Assembly: GCA_017591395.1 (NCBI GenBank)
Contig: WEDG01001357.1
Location: 62,001 to 126,000 of the forward strand
Reading direction: 5' to 3'
Source: Schistocephalus solidus
Taxonomy: Eukaryota > Platyhelminthes > Cestoda > Diphyllobothriidea > Diphyllobothriidae
Length of the DNA stretch: 64,000 nucleotides
Each line of letters opens with the position of its first letter. Position 1 is the stretch's first letter. The translations under genes and the position numbers were made by a program. Of the stretch, positions 33,859 through 47,315 are shown in pieces. A model generated the notes under the pieces. The model was not told the origin of the DNA and ran no database searches. It worked only from the letters and a program-made list of their open reading frames with translations.

Positions 33859-36130
33859 CTTCGGAGCAAGGACAGATAAAATACGGAGTAACAGGCTGGA
33901 GTTAGCATTATGACCATGTTACATATTCGACCACATAAAGCTCCTTACAAAGAGGAGAACTAAGCACCAGAAAATTCATTGTCCTCGCTTCAATAATCGT
34001 TCAAACCCAGGTCCTACACAAGTACTGGTTATAAGATATCTGTCCTCCTGGTAGTTTAGGGAGCCAGCATAGCACACAGATGGGGCCCACAAAATCCTAA
34101 GCGAGATGTTCCGATAGGAAAAGCTGGGAACACGGGAGCCTTTACTTGGGGGTTGAATAATGACCAGCCCATTAGACCACAACTTTGAACACATATTCCA
34201 TAAATCGCTAGGAGCTCAAACTTGTCCCTCACTAATATCCTCCCAGACGTTGGAAACTTAATTCACCACATACTTGCTGCCAAGCTGCGTGGAGTGCTGA
34301 AACGCTCTAAGTATTTGCCGAATTCCTCAAATAGGCTTAAACATAGAAAAATCCCTTGTGCTGGGAATATACTTTCAGTAATTCTGATAAGTTGATTTCG
34401 AACTTACTGGGCATATCAAATCTCGGAACAGAATAAAAGAAGTAATTCGTGAAATGTTTCAATGCTAGGGGTGAAAATACAAAATTCGGACGGAATGAAT
34501 GAATAGAATGAGACGATCCTTGGGATGCCTTTATGTTCTAGCGTCATTTTCGAACGGAATACAGGAGTAAGTTTAACTAATCGGGCGCCGGTGCAATAAT
34601 GCATGCGTCGCTCGCATGGTTACGTTTCAGTTACTTTGCCCAGCCGGAGAGGGCGTCGATTAGATCAGCAATCCCCCCCCCGTCCGACACACTAATCACG
34701 TCATTTTCTGCCCAGGATAAACCCTGCCGCATACTTCGTTCGAAAATTCAGACAGGTCGAGAATTTAAAATCGACCCGATAGTTTCATTGCGGGAGGGGT
34801 TACCACTAGAAGCAATCTGACCGTTCACTGGCGCGTCTTACGGGTGTGTATGTGACTGAGCTAAGAGGTCTCTTGTTGTTAACGCTAAACAGGTCTGTTC
34901 CTGCATTAGCACAGTGAAGTTACCTCGGCTGCAATGCTGCCCCGTCTGTAGCCCGTCAGAACGTAGCAGTAAGACTGCTAGACGGCGAAATTTAGTGGCT
35001 GCGTCTGATCTGTTTTCATAGGTAGGCGGTATCGATTACCAGCCTTATCGAAGTTGCGAATGGAGCCGAATGACTGCAAGAAACAGGACCTCCAGACAGT
35101 CTGGGTCAACCTGCTACCTGTTTAGTGGTCAGGTCAGTGTGAATGCAATTATGTTTTTGTACAGGAGATGACTGACGATAAACAGTTAATTTAGTACGCA
35201 AATTGAACCAGGCCGGTAAGGGCCTCAGTAATCGACAGTGAGTGTCTCCTAAGGGATCACTTTTAAAATGCAAAGAACCGGTAAAAACGTGCGAAAACGC
35301 CTGCACATTCTTCGACGATTAGCTGTATATGGATGTGTTGTTCGGAGAATTATAAGCACTTCTGAGAAAATCAGAACTGTGAATCCCCCGAAGGTTTGCA
35401 GGAGAACTGAAGCGTGCAAATTGCCCTATAGAAACGGCATCTTGCTTGTTCATACATGAAACATCTTTCGCTGGCTTGTGGGGATAGTCAGATTTTCCAA
35501 TTCCAGCAAGTATAGAACATAACGAATGGACCTGGGACGTCACTGTTGCTGAAAGTAAGCTGCCCGTATTTATTGGTGGCAGTGAAAGGTCAGATCAAGT
35601 CATCCCCGGCTAGGCATCTCACTACCCTTGTGGAAAAACCTGACGTGTTGTGCGGGAGTTCTCTTCGTGTTTAGCACGCGTGGATAGAATCCTGTAGTTC
35701 TGTCATCCACTTGCGCCCAGTCTCTGCATCAGCTGGCTGACCAAATGAGGTCCAAACATACCCAAGAAACGAGATTTTTTTTGACAAAATTATTGCTCTT
35801 GTAGTGCATATGAGACGACGAATAGCCAGTAAAGAGGGAGTGCGTTAAAATATGTTTTAAGGGATGGTCAGCTTGTGACCGCACACCCGTGGGGCAGTGC
35901 CGTGGCAGTGTCGAATGTCATTGGAACTGAGCAGTAGCCGTTGATAAATTACAGGATGCTAGATCAGCAAGGTCCTCCGGCCGACGTAATCCCCAGAATG
36001 ACTGTTACACATAGCCTACTACTACGACTTTCAACCAGCGGCAAATCTTTGTATCAGTCGGTTGATGCCTAGTTATTGTACCTTGGTGCAAACAGGTCTT
36101 TTATTCGCGAAGGAGACACGATCACTGAAA

Positions 36131-36200
36131 AACAGAGCTTTTATTTGCCTGGCGTTTCGGACTGTCTCAGGAACCCCTCACCAGAGGTAGTCGCAGAAAA
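36131..36200 (+). repeat. Repeat G, partial copy
   Basis: GCCTGGCGTTTCGGACTGTC, CCTCACCAGAGGTAGTCGCA, then GAAAAGGG. Same family as 48232-48350 (TTTCGGATTC, CATCATCAGAGGCAGTTGCA, GAAAAGGG). Confidence 0.6.
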
Positions 36201-36719
36201 GGGTCTTTTATTAATCAATATCGTGAGCATATCTAACAAATTCAACCTGAAAATGTGTGCCGTAAGCTGCTTATTGCAATTTCCCGCCCACGCATTTGCC
36301 ATTGCGTCCTCGGATTCATTTTCCCACATCTTGCTCTCAAACACAGCGCATACGGAAAACGAATCCAGTTGCCTGATGCTGCAGCCATGACTCTTTACCA
36401 CACACAAAGCGATCCCAACTCCACGCACGATCCAACTCGGCTTGCTGTTTGAAGCTGACTGCTGAGGTTAGCGATGCTCTTTACGTATAAAGGGCTCCTT
36501 ACAGTTTCTTAACTCAGATCCCTTATTATTTTATGACCACTAATTAAGTAGTCCTCCCATGTGGCTACTGCCCTTAGGGGAGAAAAATTGCCAAGGTGCA
36601 TTAGCATGACCGGAGTATGCTGAGTCAACAACGTAATTAGTGTTTATTGACATCAGTCAAGGGCACACGGCAGATAAGGTGGACTGCGTGCGCATAAGGA
36701 CGGCGCTAGACCCTTCTTC

Positions 36720-37250
36720 AGGTAAGATACCGTGTTGCAGCCCTGTCCTCTAGCAGTTAGTAACACGCCTTAGCCTAGTCTAGAATTGACCTGAGGAGTG
36801 TTACTAAGATTCCTGGGCAGCAGTAATGCTGACGATGTGGAGAGCAATCGCCTTGACAGCCGCGCTTATGTGGTGTGCACTAACGCTGGTCGCGCCAGCT
36901 TTTTCATATAGTCGCCTGGTTAGTGCTAATGAGTCAGCCTATTAGTCACGGTTGGGTTCTCGGTTGGCGGGGCCCAGAAGGCTTCGACTGAATCCGGGGC
37001 CTGAAATGGTCCTCCGACGCCCACGCAATTCAGACCGTCTCTTTTGCTGCAGTCGCGGCGTCTGACTTTAAATGCGCTGCGAACTACAAGATGAGCACGG
37101 CATGCAAAACTGTTCAGCACTTCATCCGTACCACAATCGCTCACACGAATACCCCAAAACGTTCGGCTTCGTGAGAGGGCTTCCAGGCCAAAGAAGATTA
37201 CGGTAAATTGATATATTTTTTTGCAGTTCCACGAACATTGAGTGGGCACA
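36720..37250 (+). repeat. Dispersed repeat H, copy 2
   Basis: Same direction and order of boxes as about 9120-9640: GCACTAACGC, GTGCTAATGAGTCAGCCTAT, GACTTTAAATGCGCTGCGA and GATTACGGTAAATTGATAT. The two copies lie in introns of two different genes on opposite strands. Confidence 0.5.
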
Positions 37251-40044
37251 CCCTGCAGGCGACTAACTTCAGGTGCTGAAAATTAGGATGGGGTAGAGCG
37301 AGAAGGCATTCTGGCGAGGAAGTCTCGTCAATTGGAGAGAATGACAAGTAAGAGAAAACTGGTGACTAGAGAAAGCCACTGTGTCTGATGGACGAACTTC
37401 ATTGTGCGAACCCTTTGCGGATCACGCTGACTGACCGAACATAAATGTCAAGCCAGCAATACAGGCAATGTGCTTCGTTGCCGTATCAAGGAAACTGCCA
37501 AACACTTAGTCCAAGAGACCTGAATGTCAAAACATTCAGTTAGTAGAAATAAGCTGCAATTTCCGGCTGTATTTTTGTCAAGGTACTTTCCTCGTACATG
37601 AGATCACAAGAAGATGGGGTAAATATACAAAGAGGGTTGCTGTCTTACTTAAAGAGGTCAATTTGACGCCGTTTTCAGCTGAGAGCGGTGAATGTCAGAA
37701 GTTTTTGAAACACTGTCACCTCTAAGTTTTCGCTGTGATTCTGATAAATGTCTCTGTTTATGAGATAAGAAGTGTGAGGACTTTAAGATCATGAACCATC
37801 TGCAGATTATGTTAGTATTTATGGGAACGCTTGCGCCCGAATATTGACCCAGGGGTCTTCCAAAGTAATAGTTTACTTTTTATTTAGATGACAAAAAGGT
37901 AGAACCGGGTTTTAATATAAAAGGGAACGTTGACGGCAGGTAGCACATTCACTATGGGTGAGGCGTTAGCAATGGCTGTGACGCTATCATTTTAGCGGCG
38001 TTTAAGCGACAGTGGTCAATGCGAACGAGGGCGTACCGATAGAAATGCACTTATCGACGAAAGAAAGCATACTTGAACCTATCACCAACCATTACATAAA
38101 ATTAGTAGCCTTAAAGGCCGTCAGCAGACTACATAACTCGATCCCTGTTTAAAATGAGATTCAGACTTTGAAGGCTCCTTCTCAATAACTCAATCGTTAC
38201 TTGCATTCGTTGATGAACGCTCATCGACCGCTAACGAAACACTCTCTTTTTCTGCTCTGCCTTAAGTCTAAATCTTGAGTCCCGCCATCAGCTGCACAGC
38301 GGCTAGTAGTAGAATAGGGAGATAAATATTGCCGGAAAAGACAAGGCAGAAAGTTTCCTTTCTCTTTGCCGGCAATACTCATCTAACTATTGTTACTGTG
38401 GTTTTGGAGACTCCAGTAATGAAGTATGGGACACGCTGAGTAAGGTACAGGCTGTTTAGTCTCTGCGTTCGCTACCAATACGTCCATCTATGGGGATCTT
38501 TACAGTGCCATCCCATTTGTGATTTCGGGAACAAGAAGAGAGATGGTTGCTACGCGAGGGAATTTTCCTGTAAACAGACTCGATGCAAATGACAAGTGAC
38601 CAGTGATGAACTTTAAAGCATACAGTGGTCGACAAAGAGGACGTGAAATGCTATGTGACCGAATTTTGCCGATACACTTTCGAGGATTGAGAAACATTGT
38701 ATTCTTTTTTCGAAGGTCACAGAAACTAGAGGATAAAAAGCAGTCCACACCAACTGTCTGCTGACCCAAATTTCGAAAAACACTTTCCGTTTGGTATTCT
38801 CTCTAGTCACAAGACGATTCCTATTCGGTAGCTCCTGCCGATAAAAATTTAAGGTCACTTCGCCTCCTCAAACCGTTTTACGGACGAGTTGTTTCATGAC
38901 AGCCCGTCCAATTCGGTTTGACGAAAAAAGGGTAAAAGTATTCGCAGAACGACAGACCACACAGATTTCGCATTTTTATCGGCTTTCCCAGCGGACTTTC
39001 TAGTTAGAACTGAAACGGGCATGGCAATACAGGTTATCCGGGTGAATGCATAGGGATGTTTCGTGCAGAAATATCTGCACATTAACGTCTCTTTCTTAGC
39101 CAGCGTTTAATCAACGGTAGACAAAAGAACGCACGATATGCCCCAGTAAACAGAGGCAACCTTTACTCAAATATTAACTATTAGTACACTATTATATTTA
39201 TTATACAAGCCGGTAAGTTGTTGCGTATAGTCTCTTTTCTATCTTAAATCCTCTATAAGTAAGTCAGCTTTTAATATCAGGAACACAGTGGAAAAAATCA
39301 AATTATTCTGTTACTCCCCAACTTTATAATTCGCAATTCACATCTGCGGCGCTAGTTGCTTCCCTAGTGCGCGGTTGATGCGTCCTTTTTCTCAGGCCAA
39401 GTCTATGCTACATGCAAGACTTGAAGCAACATGAGTTATACACACTGAAGCGGTATTCAAATGTTTCATGACTCATCCTACTGGCAGCACAAGTACCAGC
39501 TAACAGCCCAGACACGGGTTTCGCTGATCTGCAGTCGCTGCATGAGACAGCTGTGAGGGTTTCGGCTAACAGTGGATCACCCAACGTCCCTAGTTTGCAT
39601 TCTGATGTAGAAACCATCTTTGAAATCGTGGCTCTTTTCTCACCCCAGAAAGTAACATACTAACTTGAGGTAAATCCAACAGGATCAACTATTTCAATCT
39701 GCAATTAAATGTGAATAGTAGGGCGGAACACCATTAGAGCCAGCAGGATAACCGCGTAAAATTCATAAAGTACCAAAAGACTGTTGGCAGCATATAAATC
39801 TTGCCTGGTTTATCATACTTACACTACAGGTAAAGGTTGAAATTTCAAAACTTTACCATCTACTAGAAACCAACTACAGAAAAGCGAGTGACTCACGGAT
39901 CACGCTAACCCCTCGAATTTGTCATTCAGCGGCCGAAGGTTGGCAGAACAGGCATCTGGTTTTTATTTAGCAGCTATGTTGTCAAATATGGTATATCATG
40001 TAGTTTATACATACAATACTGGCTGCTTTTGGCTGTTTATGACT
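37251..40044. other. Anonymous intron sequence
   Basis: No coding motif, RNA gene or repeat recognised on either strand. The minus frames at 38500-38858 are short and featureless. Confidence 0.35.
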
Positions 40045-40115
40045 TTTACGCGGTTGTCCTGTTGTGGCTGATGAACTTCAGTCAAAATATTCATATTAAC
40101 TTTCGGCCTATGCAC
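40045..40115 (+). repeat. Dispersed repeat J, copy 2
   Basis: TTTACGCGGTTGTCC, TGTGGCTGATGAACTTCAGT, CAAAATATTCATATTAACTT, TCGGCC. Roughly two thirds identical by eye to 32970-33045. Confidence 0.45.
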
Positions 40116-40235
40116 ATAAAGCTTAATTCCGACTGATTTACTGTAAATTTATGATCAATTTCTGAGGTGAATGAAAAGTCTCAACATATTTTTCACTAGG
40201 TTACAACGTTACTTTAGTCTTTTCAGCTCAAAATC

Positions 40236-40276
40236 TCAGGCATCGAGGGTAGACATAACCTACCCTCGATGCCTGA
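40236..40276. repeat. Perfect 17-bp hairpin with 7-base loop
   Basis: TCAGGCATCGAGGGTAG, loop ACATAAC, CTACCCTCGATGCCTGA. Arms are exact complements and GC-rich in an AT-rich intron, which makes chance unlikely. It could be the remnant of a palindromic mobile element or a transcribed hairpin. No arm target or family recognised. Confidence 0.9.
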
Positions 40277-41294
40277 CTGACTGACCAGCGTTTACACAGA
40301 AGACGAATGCTAAAAAACCTTGCGTAGCGTACTATCTGTTTTCTGTCAGCTTATAATTATTACGAAACCATCCTATTGAAGCTGGTGAATTTTAGCTTTA
40401 GTATTCATAGGAACTTTCGCATCAAATGAAGTTCTGAGGGAGTACTTTCAAGTTAGCGCTTGTGAAGTCATTAGAAAACTGAAAAATACGGAATTATTTT
40501 TTCGTATTATGGATAAATTGCCTTGAGAATTCTAGTTACCAGCATCGTCTGAATTTATAACTGATGAAAGAGAGCAGTAGATTTCCCGGAAGCAGTTCTT
40601 ATGAACATCTGAACTGAATTTATGTTTGAGGAATCGATATCATTATTATGTACTTTTTATAATGTCTTATGCAAAACCCCTATTTGGCTTCCTCGCAGTC
40701 ATTATCCTAGGCAACAACCATTTTTTTCGGGCAATCATTACAGTCTAAGCTAATCTGCGGGAGGCTTTTCTGAAAAGCATAGAAGTAGGCGACTTTTGAA
40801 GGCTGTATAAGAACCGTTGCGCAATGCTCCACCAGAATTTCACCAATTATCTAAGAATAATTAAGGGATTTTCCATTGTTATCAGGACAGGCGATCGTCC
40901 TAAAGCCCTTTTTAACAGCTGTTTACTTATGATAAGTTTTCGATAATTTGAATTTCAGTTCCAATATGTTAGAGGTGAAAGAACCAGCTTAAGTTATGTT
41001 TACTAAGTAGACAAAAAAATCAGAACAGGTGTCACTGTATCACTCATTGAATAAAATCGGGAATTCTACTACTTTGACTATTTCTTAGGGCAAAATTTAA
41101 TGGGACAAGGAACTCACCACCAAACAAAATCTAAATTGATACACCTTTGACCCGCGGACCCCCTCGAACTTTCAGTTTCTTACTTTTGGCAGTTAAATCT
41201 ACCAGCGTGCCTCACTATTTCCCTCAGTTCCGAATGCACACTCAGTTGGATGCGGTTAACTGTTCAGATATGAGACGAGGTAGGAAAAACTTAC

Positions 41295-41768
41295 AAGTCC
41301 GTCATCTCCAACCTCAAAAGCATCTGTCAGGAAGTCCATTACACCACCCATAGTGCCAGATTGAGACGGTACGATGGCCCCTGACCCCAAAGGTATGTCC
41401 GTTAGCATCTCTGGGGCGCCAGCACCAGGCAGGTTGGTGGTTGTGCTTGAGGAGTGGCTTTTGGATCCCGTAGAAACTCCGTCAACAGTTTGACGGGACT
41501 CCTGACTGGTAGACTTGGCCTGAGTCAACACACCGCCATCATTAATGGTTCGAGTGGATGAACTAGAGAAATGTGAGCTCACGCTGTGCGAGCCGGCTGG
41601 AAACTGACTGGGCGGCGCACCCATCATGCGCATGGAACTGTCCATTTTCTGACGCATGGCCTGCATTCGGCGTTCCATTTGATCAATCATGGATCCACCG
41701 GCGTCGGTCCCGAAGCCAGTTAGACCACCAAAGTTGTCCCAGTTGTCCAGATCAAAGTCGTCAAGAGG
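41295..41768 (-). CDS. Small heat-shock protein, first visible exon (N-terminal region)
   Basis: A 158-codon exon upstream of the two alpha-crystallin domains. It starts PLDDFDLDNWDNFGGLTGFG, has a Met/Arg-rich stretch (MERRMQAMRQKMDSSMRMMG), then a Ser/Thr-rich low-complexity part, and ends DFLTDAFEVGDDGL. N-terminal regions of small heat-shock proteins vary and drive oligomer assembly. An in-frame TAG lies just before the first codon, overlapping the acceptor CTTCTTTACCAAAACTAG (ending 41769), so the exon is spliced rather than a start. The donor is CTT/GTAAGT at 41294. The start-codon exon should lie at higher coordinates but I could not find it. The visible exons together give 376 residues, close to the family's usual length. 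Confidence 0.8.
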
Positions 41769-44700
41769 CTAGTTTTGGTAAAGAAGACAAAACATCAAAC
41801 ACCCTCGAGGCAAAAAGCACTCGAAAAGCTGATGCTGTTCATGCATGCGCATATACGTGTTCCGTTCCAATAACTTAAATAGTGTTATGCGATCGAGCAT
41901 ACAAGTTTATCAGCAAATAAAAAAGTAGCAGAAGCAAATAACATCTTGATAGGGATTAAGTTGGAAACCTAATGTTCACTAGATTGCGCACCAGGATATC
42001 TTGACATAAGAAACTCTCAAATAAATTTAATCTTGGGCTCGATAAGTTTGAAAAAAAGGAGAAAACACAATTCTACAAAAACATTTCTTCGAAACTTTTC
42101 TGTAGGGTCAATTTTAAAGTAGCCAAACAAATAGCCAATCAAGGTACGTAGAAAAACTCAAGGACAGTCCTTACTGAGCTATAAACAATATTCCGACTGA
42201 TGCACTAAGAAAGCTTTCATGGGGCTTCCTTCGAATGGTAGTACGGTGGATACCTCTAATGCAATCAAAGCAAACAAGCTCCGTGTGGGTGGCAAAAGTC
42301 ACCAACAGGCCACCAAATACCAGCCTGAAGTTTGCTCCGGCTGTTATCCACTTAACCGAATTCGGTTTAATATTAGGCCTCCTATTCTAGAACTTTGTAG
42401 CCCATACGGAACTTGGTTGTCTGAGTAAGTCTGCCTGTGTCCATTCATGCTCTTATTAATAATCGATGAGAGATAGTGATACCTAGATGAATTTCTGTTC
42501 AATGCAGTACTTGTCCCGCATCTATCAGGCACCACTTGTAGACAAGCTGGGTTGTGGAGGAGATAACGGTTTTGTTTCTGGTCAAAGGTAGCGATCAGGG
42601 TTATGATTGGTTTGATGAAGGCAGAGTTAACGAGAAAAATATCAGTGGTTATCTATCAGCATTATCTGTTACCCCACACCTCAAAATCTGTTGCACTTTT
42701 TGAAGTTGGGATAAGAATGTCTTCCCACGGAAATCGAAGATTTAAAAGGATTTTACCTAAACGCTTTGAGAGTACGGTGAAGAAGAAAGGTCTGCCTAAA
42801 GTGGGTAAACATATTGATAAACTTAAAGTATAGGTTTGCCCGAATGAATATTCGGGCACAAGTGGGTTGACAAATGGAAAACACCCCTATTATTTTGAAA
42901 ATGGCACTGGGAATTCATCACAAAGATGGCCTGCCTTTGAAAACTTACATTTTTATCAAATTAAATAACCTCCCTAGAAAACGTTAAAAAGCGACTGTTT
43001 GTGTAGGTTTGTAACAGCAGACCACTATATATATGCATATTTTTATTTTTAAACTCCGGAGACGTTCGCAGAACATGAGGTATGCCCGAATTCTATGTTA
43101 ATTTAAATAATTTCAGTGCACATAGCTCTAGTTGTACGACAAGAGCGCTAGAATCGATTTTGGATAACGCGTGTGGTAAGCAGTTTGAAATGTAGGGAGT
43201 GGGCCAAAAAAGTCCGTCCAAAACGTTTAGGAGGTGAGTGTTTTCCTATGAACGGAACATTCTACGCGCCTACATACTAAACAACACAAAAACCTACGCC
43301 TGGACAAAGTTTCAAAAACAGGGAACCTTTTAGCCATTTTTCCGCAGAAAACGATTTTTGTAAAAAGTTAAATAAACCGCCAATAAAAAATGTAAAATCT
43401 ACTACTGAGACCATTGTACTTGAGTGGGAAGAGACTGAGTCTGAAAGCCAAAAAAATAAGTCGATTGCATTTTTCTGTTCAACCAGTACCATAAAATCGT
43501 TTTCCATTGAGGAAAAATTTAAAAAAATACGATCAGTATTTCAAGGGCTACGATGAATGCTGTTTACCGTTTTAGAAGAACAATTAAGGATTGTAGGCGA
43601 TTATTGTTAAGAGGTAGCGATGACTTACCGTTAATGTCAATATGTGCCTTTTCTAAGATTTAAGAGGCACTCCGTAGTGAAGCAATCAGTTACTATTTAG
43701 GCTGTCAAAAGGCCTATTTTCTATTATGCTACAAGTATAGGTGCCGCTTATTTTCAGCAATAAATGAGAACTTGAGATATTGATTTAATTTGCATTTAAA
43801 TAATAGTAATATAAATTGAACGTCCGTTACTGCTGAGCATAAACGAAATGCCTATGTGGTTGAAGCCTCACAGGTAAACGTACGTTGTTTCCATGTGACT
43901 GCATAGCTGCCTTCTTTGGAAATCGTATCAACGGATGCACATTTGGATCAAGGCTAATTTCTGGGGGGATGGCACTATTTTGTGTCGGAGAAACTTTAAA
44001 CAGGCGAACCAATAAGCCAACGTCTCGAAACCGTATTCAGCATCATCTCGGAGTACGGACTCCTCGTTTTACTTCGAGAAGCACGTGGCATCAGATGCAC
44101 CAATTAAAACGTTCGACAGAAAAGTCAGGACATTTCTGTCGTAGGTGAAAGCTATTTTTAAGATAGGTCTGTTTATTATTACCTCTGATTTAACAGTAGC
44201 TCGTTTATATTCTCCACGGAATTCAGCCTAAACTCCGTCGCGTTGAGCGAACTGTGAGGAGAACGAGATGCGCAGATTCACCGTCACCCTGCGCCGAATA
44301 CAGATGCGACCGAAGACTATGGCTTAGAGGGCACACTGATCCCACTGATGCGAGCTAACACAACTTATATGTGTATGTTCGCTTCTAGTTGCTCGTAGGG
44401 AAATCTAATTGTTGCTTGTCAGATACTATGAAATGTTACTGAGGATTGAAAATGGCAGCCTCATTATCAAGCCGTATGTTTTGATTATACTGAGAGCCAT
44501 TGAATGTGAAGGAAGGCTTCGAGCAGTTTTTGAAGGCACAATTGATTTGCTCAACCCCCGCACTGGTGATCGTGCTGTTGCAACGATCTTACAGCACATT
44601 TTAAAACATTTCAACTGCGAGACGCTAATAAATCGAGATGCAGGCAAACTTAATACTGAAGGACATAATCACCTCGCCATTTGAAGGTTGCATGCCATTC

Positions 44701-47055
44701 AGCTTTTCCAGCAATTCTCCTTCTGGATGGATATGTGCTTCATAACTTTGGTTTCAAACTGTTTGACACTGTACTGACCACTCGCTAGACCACATATTTT
44801 AATTCTTCACTAGGAAACAGTCAGTCGCAATAGTTTCCGTGGCTTGTGAACCTTCCTTTATACCGTTACTTGCACCTGGTATACCTGCAAATGTAAGCCG
44901 AAAAAAATCAAAAAAAAAGAAAATGACACCCAATCACATTGCCAAACGGGAATTTTTCCTCCACAAGTAATTAAACTAAGCGTTTCTCAGCGGGCACATG
45001 TTTGTTTCCAGACCTTAAATATCTAAACCAGGATTCGGAAAGGAGTATAAAAATGTTCAAAAACCTTCAATGCTACTCAATTTGCAAGTGAAGAGGTAAT
45101 ACAGTTTTTCAGTGTCATGAAAACCTTAAACTGCAGCTCTCAGCTGCATGCGGTTAAACACAAACAAGCCTTGCTAACAGTACGCTGCAACGAATGAGAC
45201 ATGAATCTTTAAGTTTGGTACAAGACAACTTGAAGTCTTCCTTAAAATCCGGTGGAACTGTGTATTAGCGACAAAAAAAAAAATACACAGATGGGATTGC
45301 CTCTACCTGGTCTTCGTTTTCAGGCCGTATGGCGGCAACTAACGGTCAGAAATTTATGTGTTTCATGACACAACTGATCTCATGAATAGAGACAACGCCG
45401 CATAATTAAATCAAAATCTTAATGCAGTTTTTTGAAATTTCATGATGAATTGAGAAATAACTGTTTTTTACCGTCGTTTGACGTACTCGTGTACAAAAAT
45501 AAGCAAAGGAGAACTTGAAAAAGAGTACGGAAAGATTATAATAATTCGCAAGACCTAAGTTACCATAGCAACCACCTCACGTAATGCAAACGCATTTGAA
45601 GAAGACCCGTCTTTCGTCGGGCGGAAAAGCATTACAACGACTCAGAAAATGCAAGAACCAAATACTCTCCACGCAAATGATACGATCACGTTGTCCTCAA
45701 AAATGTAAGCGAAGGACTAGCAGAAAAATGCTACAGTGCAGCCAAAATGAGAGTATTAGGTTGCCATGCGCCATGTTGTGGGCGCCCGAGGAATTCGCTA
45801 CATTACAGAGCGAACTTGGGCCTTTAGTTGTTCACAGTCAAAGAGCAAAATCTGCCACCAACTTTGAGAAATCTAAACAAACTGGTAAACGATCTAGCGT
45901 CCAAACCAGCAGGCCGGCTCACATGATAATATAGAGAAATGAGCTGCCCTGAAAGGCAAATATGAGGGTTCGTTGAAGGGGCCTCGTAATCTTCTCCTTT
46001 AGAATACAACTTGGTTGTCGATCGCGCGAGGTTGGTGAGCCAGCCAAGTGACCAAACTTTGGGCCAGAACCTGGGCATTCGGCCGCTGACAAAATCGACA
46101 GGCATAGGAACCTGCTAATCACTCATCATGCGCTGCGAGAACAAACATGTGGCGCACTTGATGGTTAGTCTCGATGGATGTGGCTAAATACTATATAGCA
46201 TGTGCATTTCTGTATGCTTCACGGTCGGCTAGCTTGGGGATTTGGAATGCCGAAGAAAGAAACAATAAGTCCGAAGGATAAACCTCACTCTTAGCGACTC
46301 GCGCCTTTTTGCCATTCGGGTTTCGATAGCGGAAAGCTTAGATTAGTACAAAACTGCCCGAAAATGACCCTGTTTTCGGCCTTAGGTCCTAAGACCAATC
46401 TCTATTCCATCTTCGCTTATTCAGTTTTTCTTGCGATTGTTAAGCCGTTGGTTCTCTAACAGCATTAAAAGCTCTTGATGCTTACACATGGCATTGGTGT
46501 GCATACGTTCGATCAAGAGCCACTGAGAGTTGATCCTCTGATATTAATAGATTTGTTGCATACTACCAACCACAGGAAAGGAGTGTGAGATTAAAGCATC
46601 CGGTGGTGGTGGGGGTTGAAAGGGACTTCAGGGCGATTGCACGCACAGAGGAGCTGCTTTCCCAACTACAAAAGTGTGTTAGAAAATTGCGTCTAAGGAG
46701 AAGGACCAGTGGATAAACTTTAAAGGAGAGAAGCTATCGATGTTTCAAAAGGACAGTCCATATAGTTCGAAGGTTATTGAAAAAAATTAGTAAGTTCCCT
46801 GGTCTTCACCTTAAAGTAAAACCTACTAAAGCAAGATCATACTGCAAGAGGCATCATTACAATATTCCACCATAATCTCACTGTTGCATCGCATCGAACA
46901 AACCCCAATTCCGACATTCCGCTGGGATACGTGTATTGGTCGGATGAAAGTTCACGCATCCAGTACGAAACTCACTCGTCCCTTTCTGCCTTAAAGCTCA
47001 TTCTCGAGCCGCACAAGCAGCCACACAGGGGCTACTATTATAAGTGGAAGAATAT
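41769..47055. other. Stretch upstream of the heat-shock gene
   Basis: Expected to contain the first exon and promoter of the heat-shock gene, but I found no ATG exon with a phase-0 donor that I could defend and no clear heat-shock element cluster (nGAAn repeats). Short frames at 42603-42833 and 44409-44684 lack motifs. Confidence 0.4.
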
Positions 47056-47057
47056 CA

Positions 47058-47165
47058 CCGACGGAGATAAGACACACTGGAATGACCATTTCGGTCTTAT
47101 TGGCGGTCAGCAGCCAGTCACAGCCAACCCTAGGCGGTGCACCAGCCAAAGTTTGAACCCGAAAC
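47058..47165 (-). repeat. SINE, minus-strand member of a head-to-head pair
   Basis: The minus strand reads GGGTTCAAACTTTGG (B-box-like), then TAGGGTTGGCTGTGACTGGC, CAATAAGACCGAAATGGTCA and TTCCAGTGTGTCTTATCTCC. This is the same body order as the other SINE copies. Confidence 0.65.
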
Positions 47166-47315
47166 CTGTTGGACCTCTAATCAACAGGTTGCGCGTTCAA
47201 GCCTTGGGTTCTGCACTACCTGGGGTTGGCTATGGCTGACTGATGTTTGCTAATATGCCGGAAATGGCCATTTAAATTTCCCCTGTCTTTGTCAATAGTA
47301 TTCCTCTGCCTATAC
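47166..47315 (+). repeat. SINE, plus-strand member of a head-to-head pair
   Basis: GCGTTCAAGCC (B-box-like), GGGGTTGGCTATGGCTGACT, GCTAATATGCCGGAAATGG and CCCCTGTCTTTGTCAATAG. It is oriented away from the neighbouring minus-strand copy, so a transcript across both would fold on itself. Confidence 0.7.

Larger units (their letters stand above)
33859..41294 (-). other. Large intron of the heat-shock gene (7.4 kb)
   Basis: Donor CTT/GTAAGT at 41294 and acceptor CCGAAG at 33859. It carries a repeat G copy (36131-36200), repeat H copy 2 (36720-37250), repeat J copies (40045-40115 and near 40400) and a perfect hairpin (40236-40276). No convincing exon or antisense gene was found inside. Confidence 0.6.

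Noticed and set aside
46931..47239. A 102-residue protein
   Set aside because: Its C-terminal half is the inverted SINE pair; the rest has no recognisable domain.
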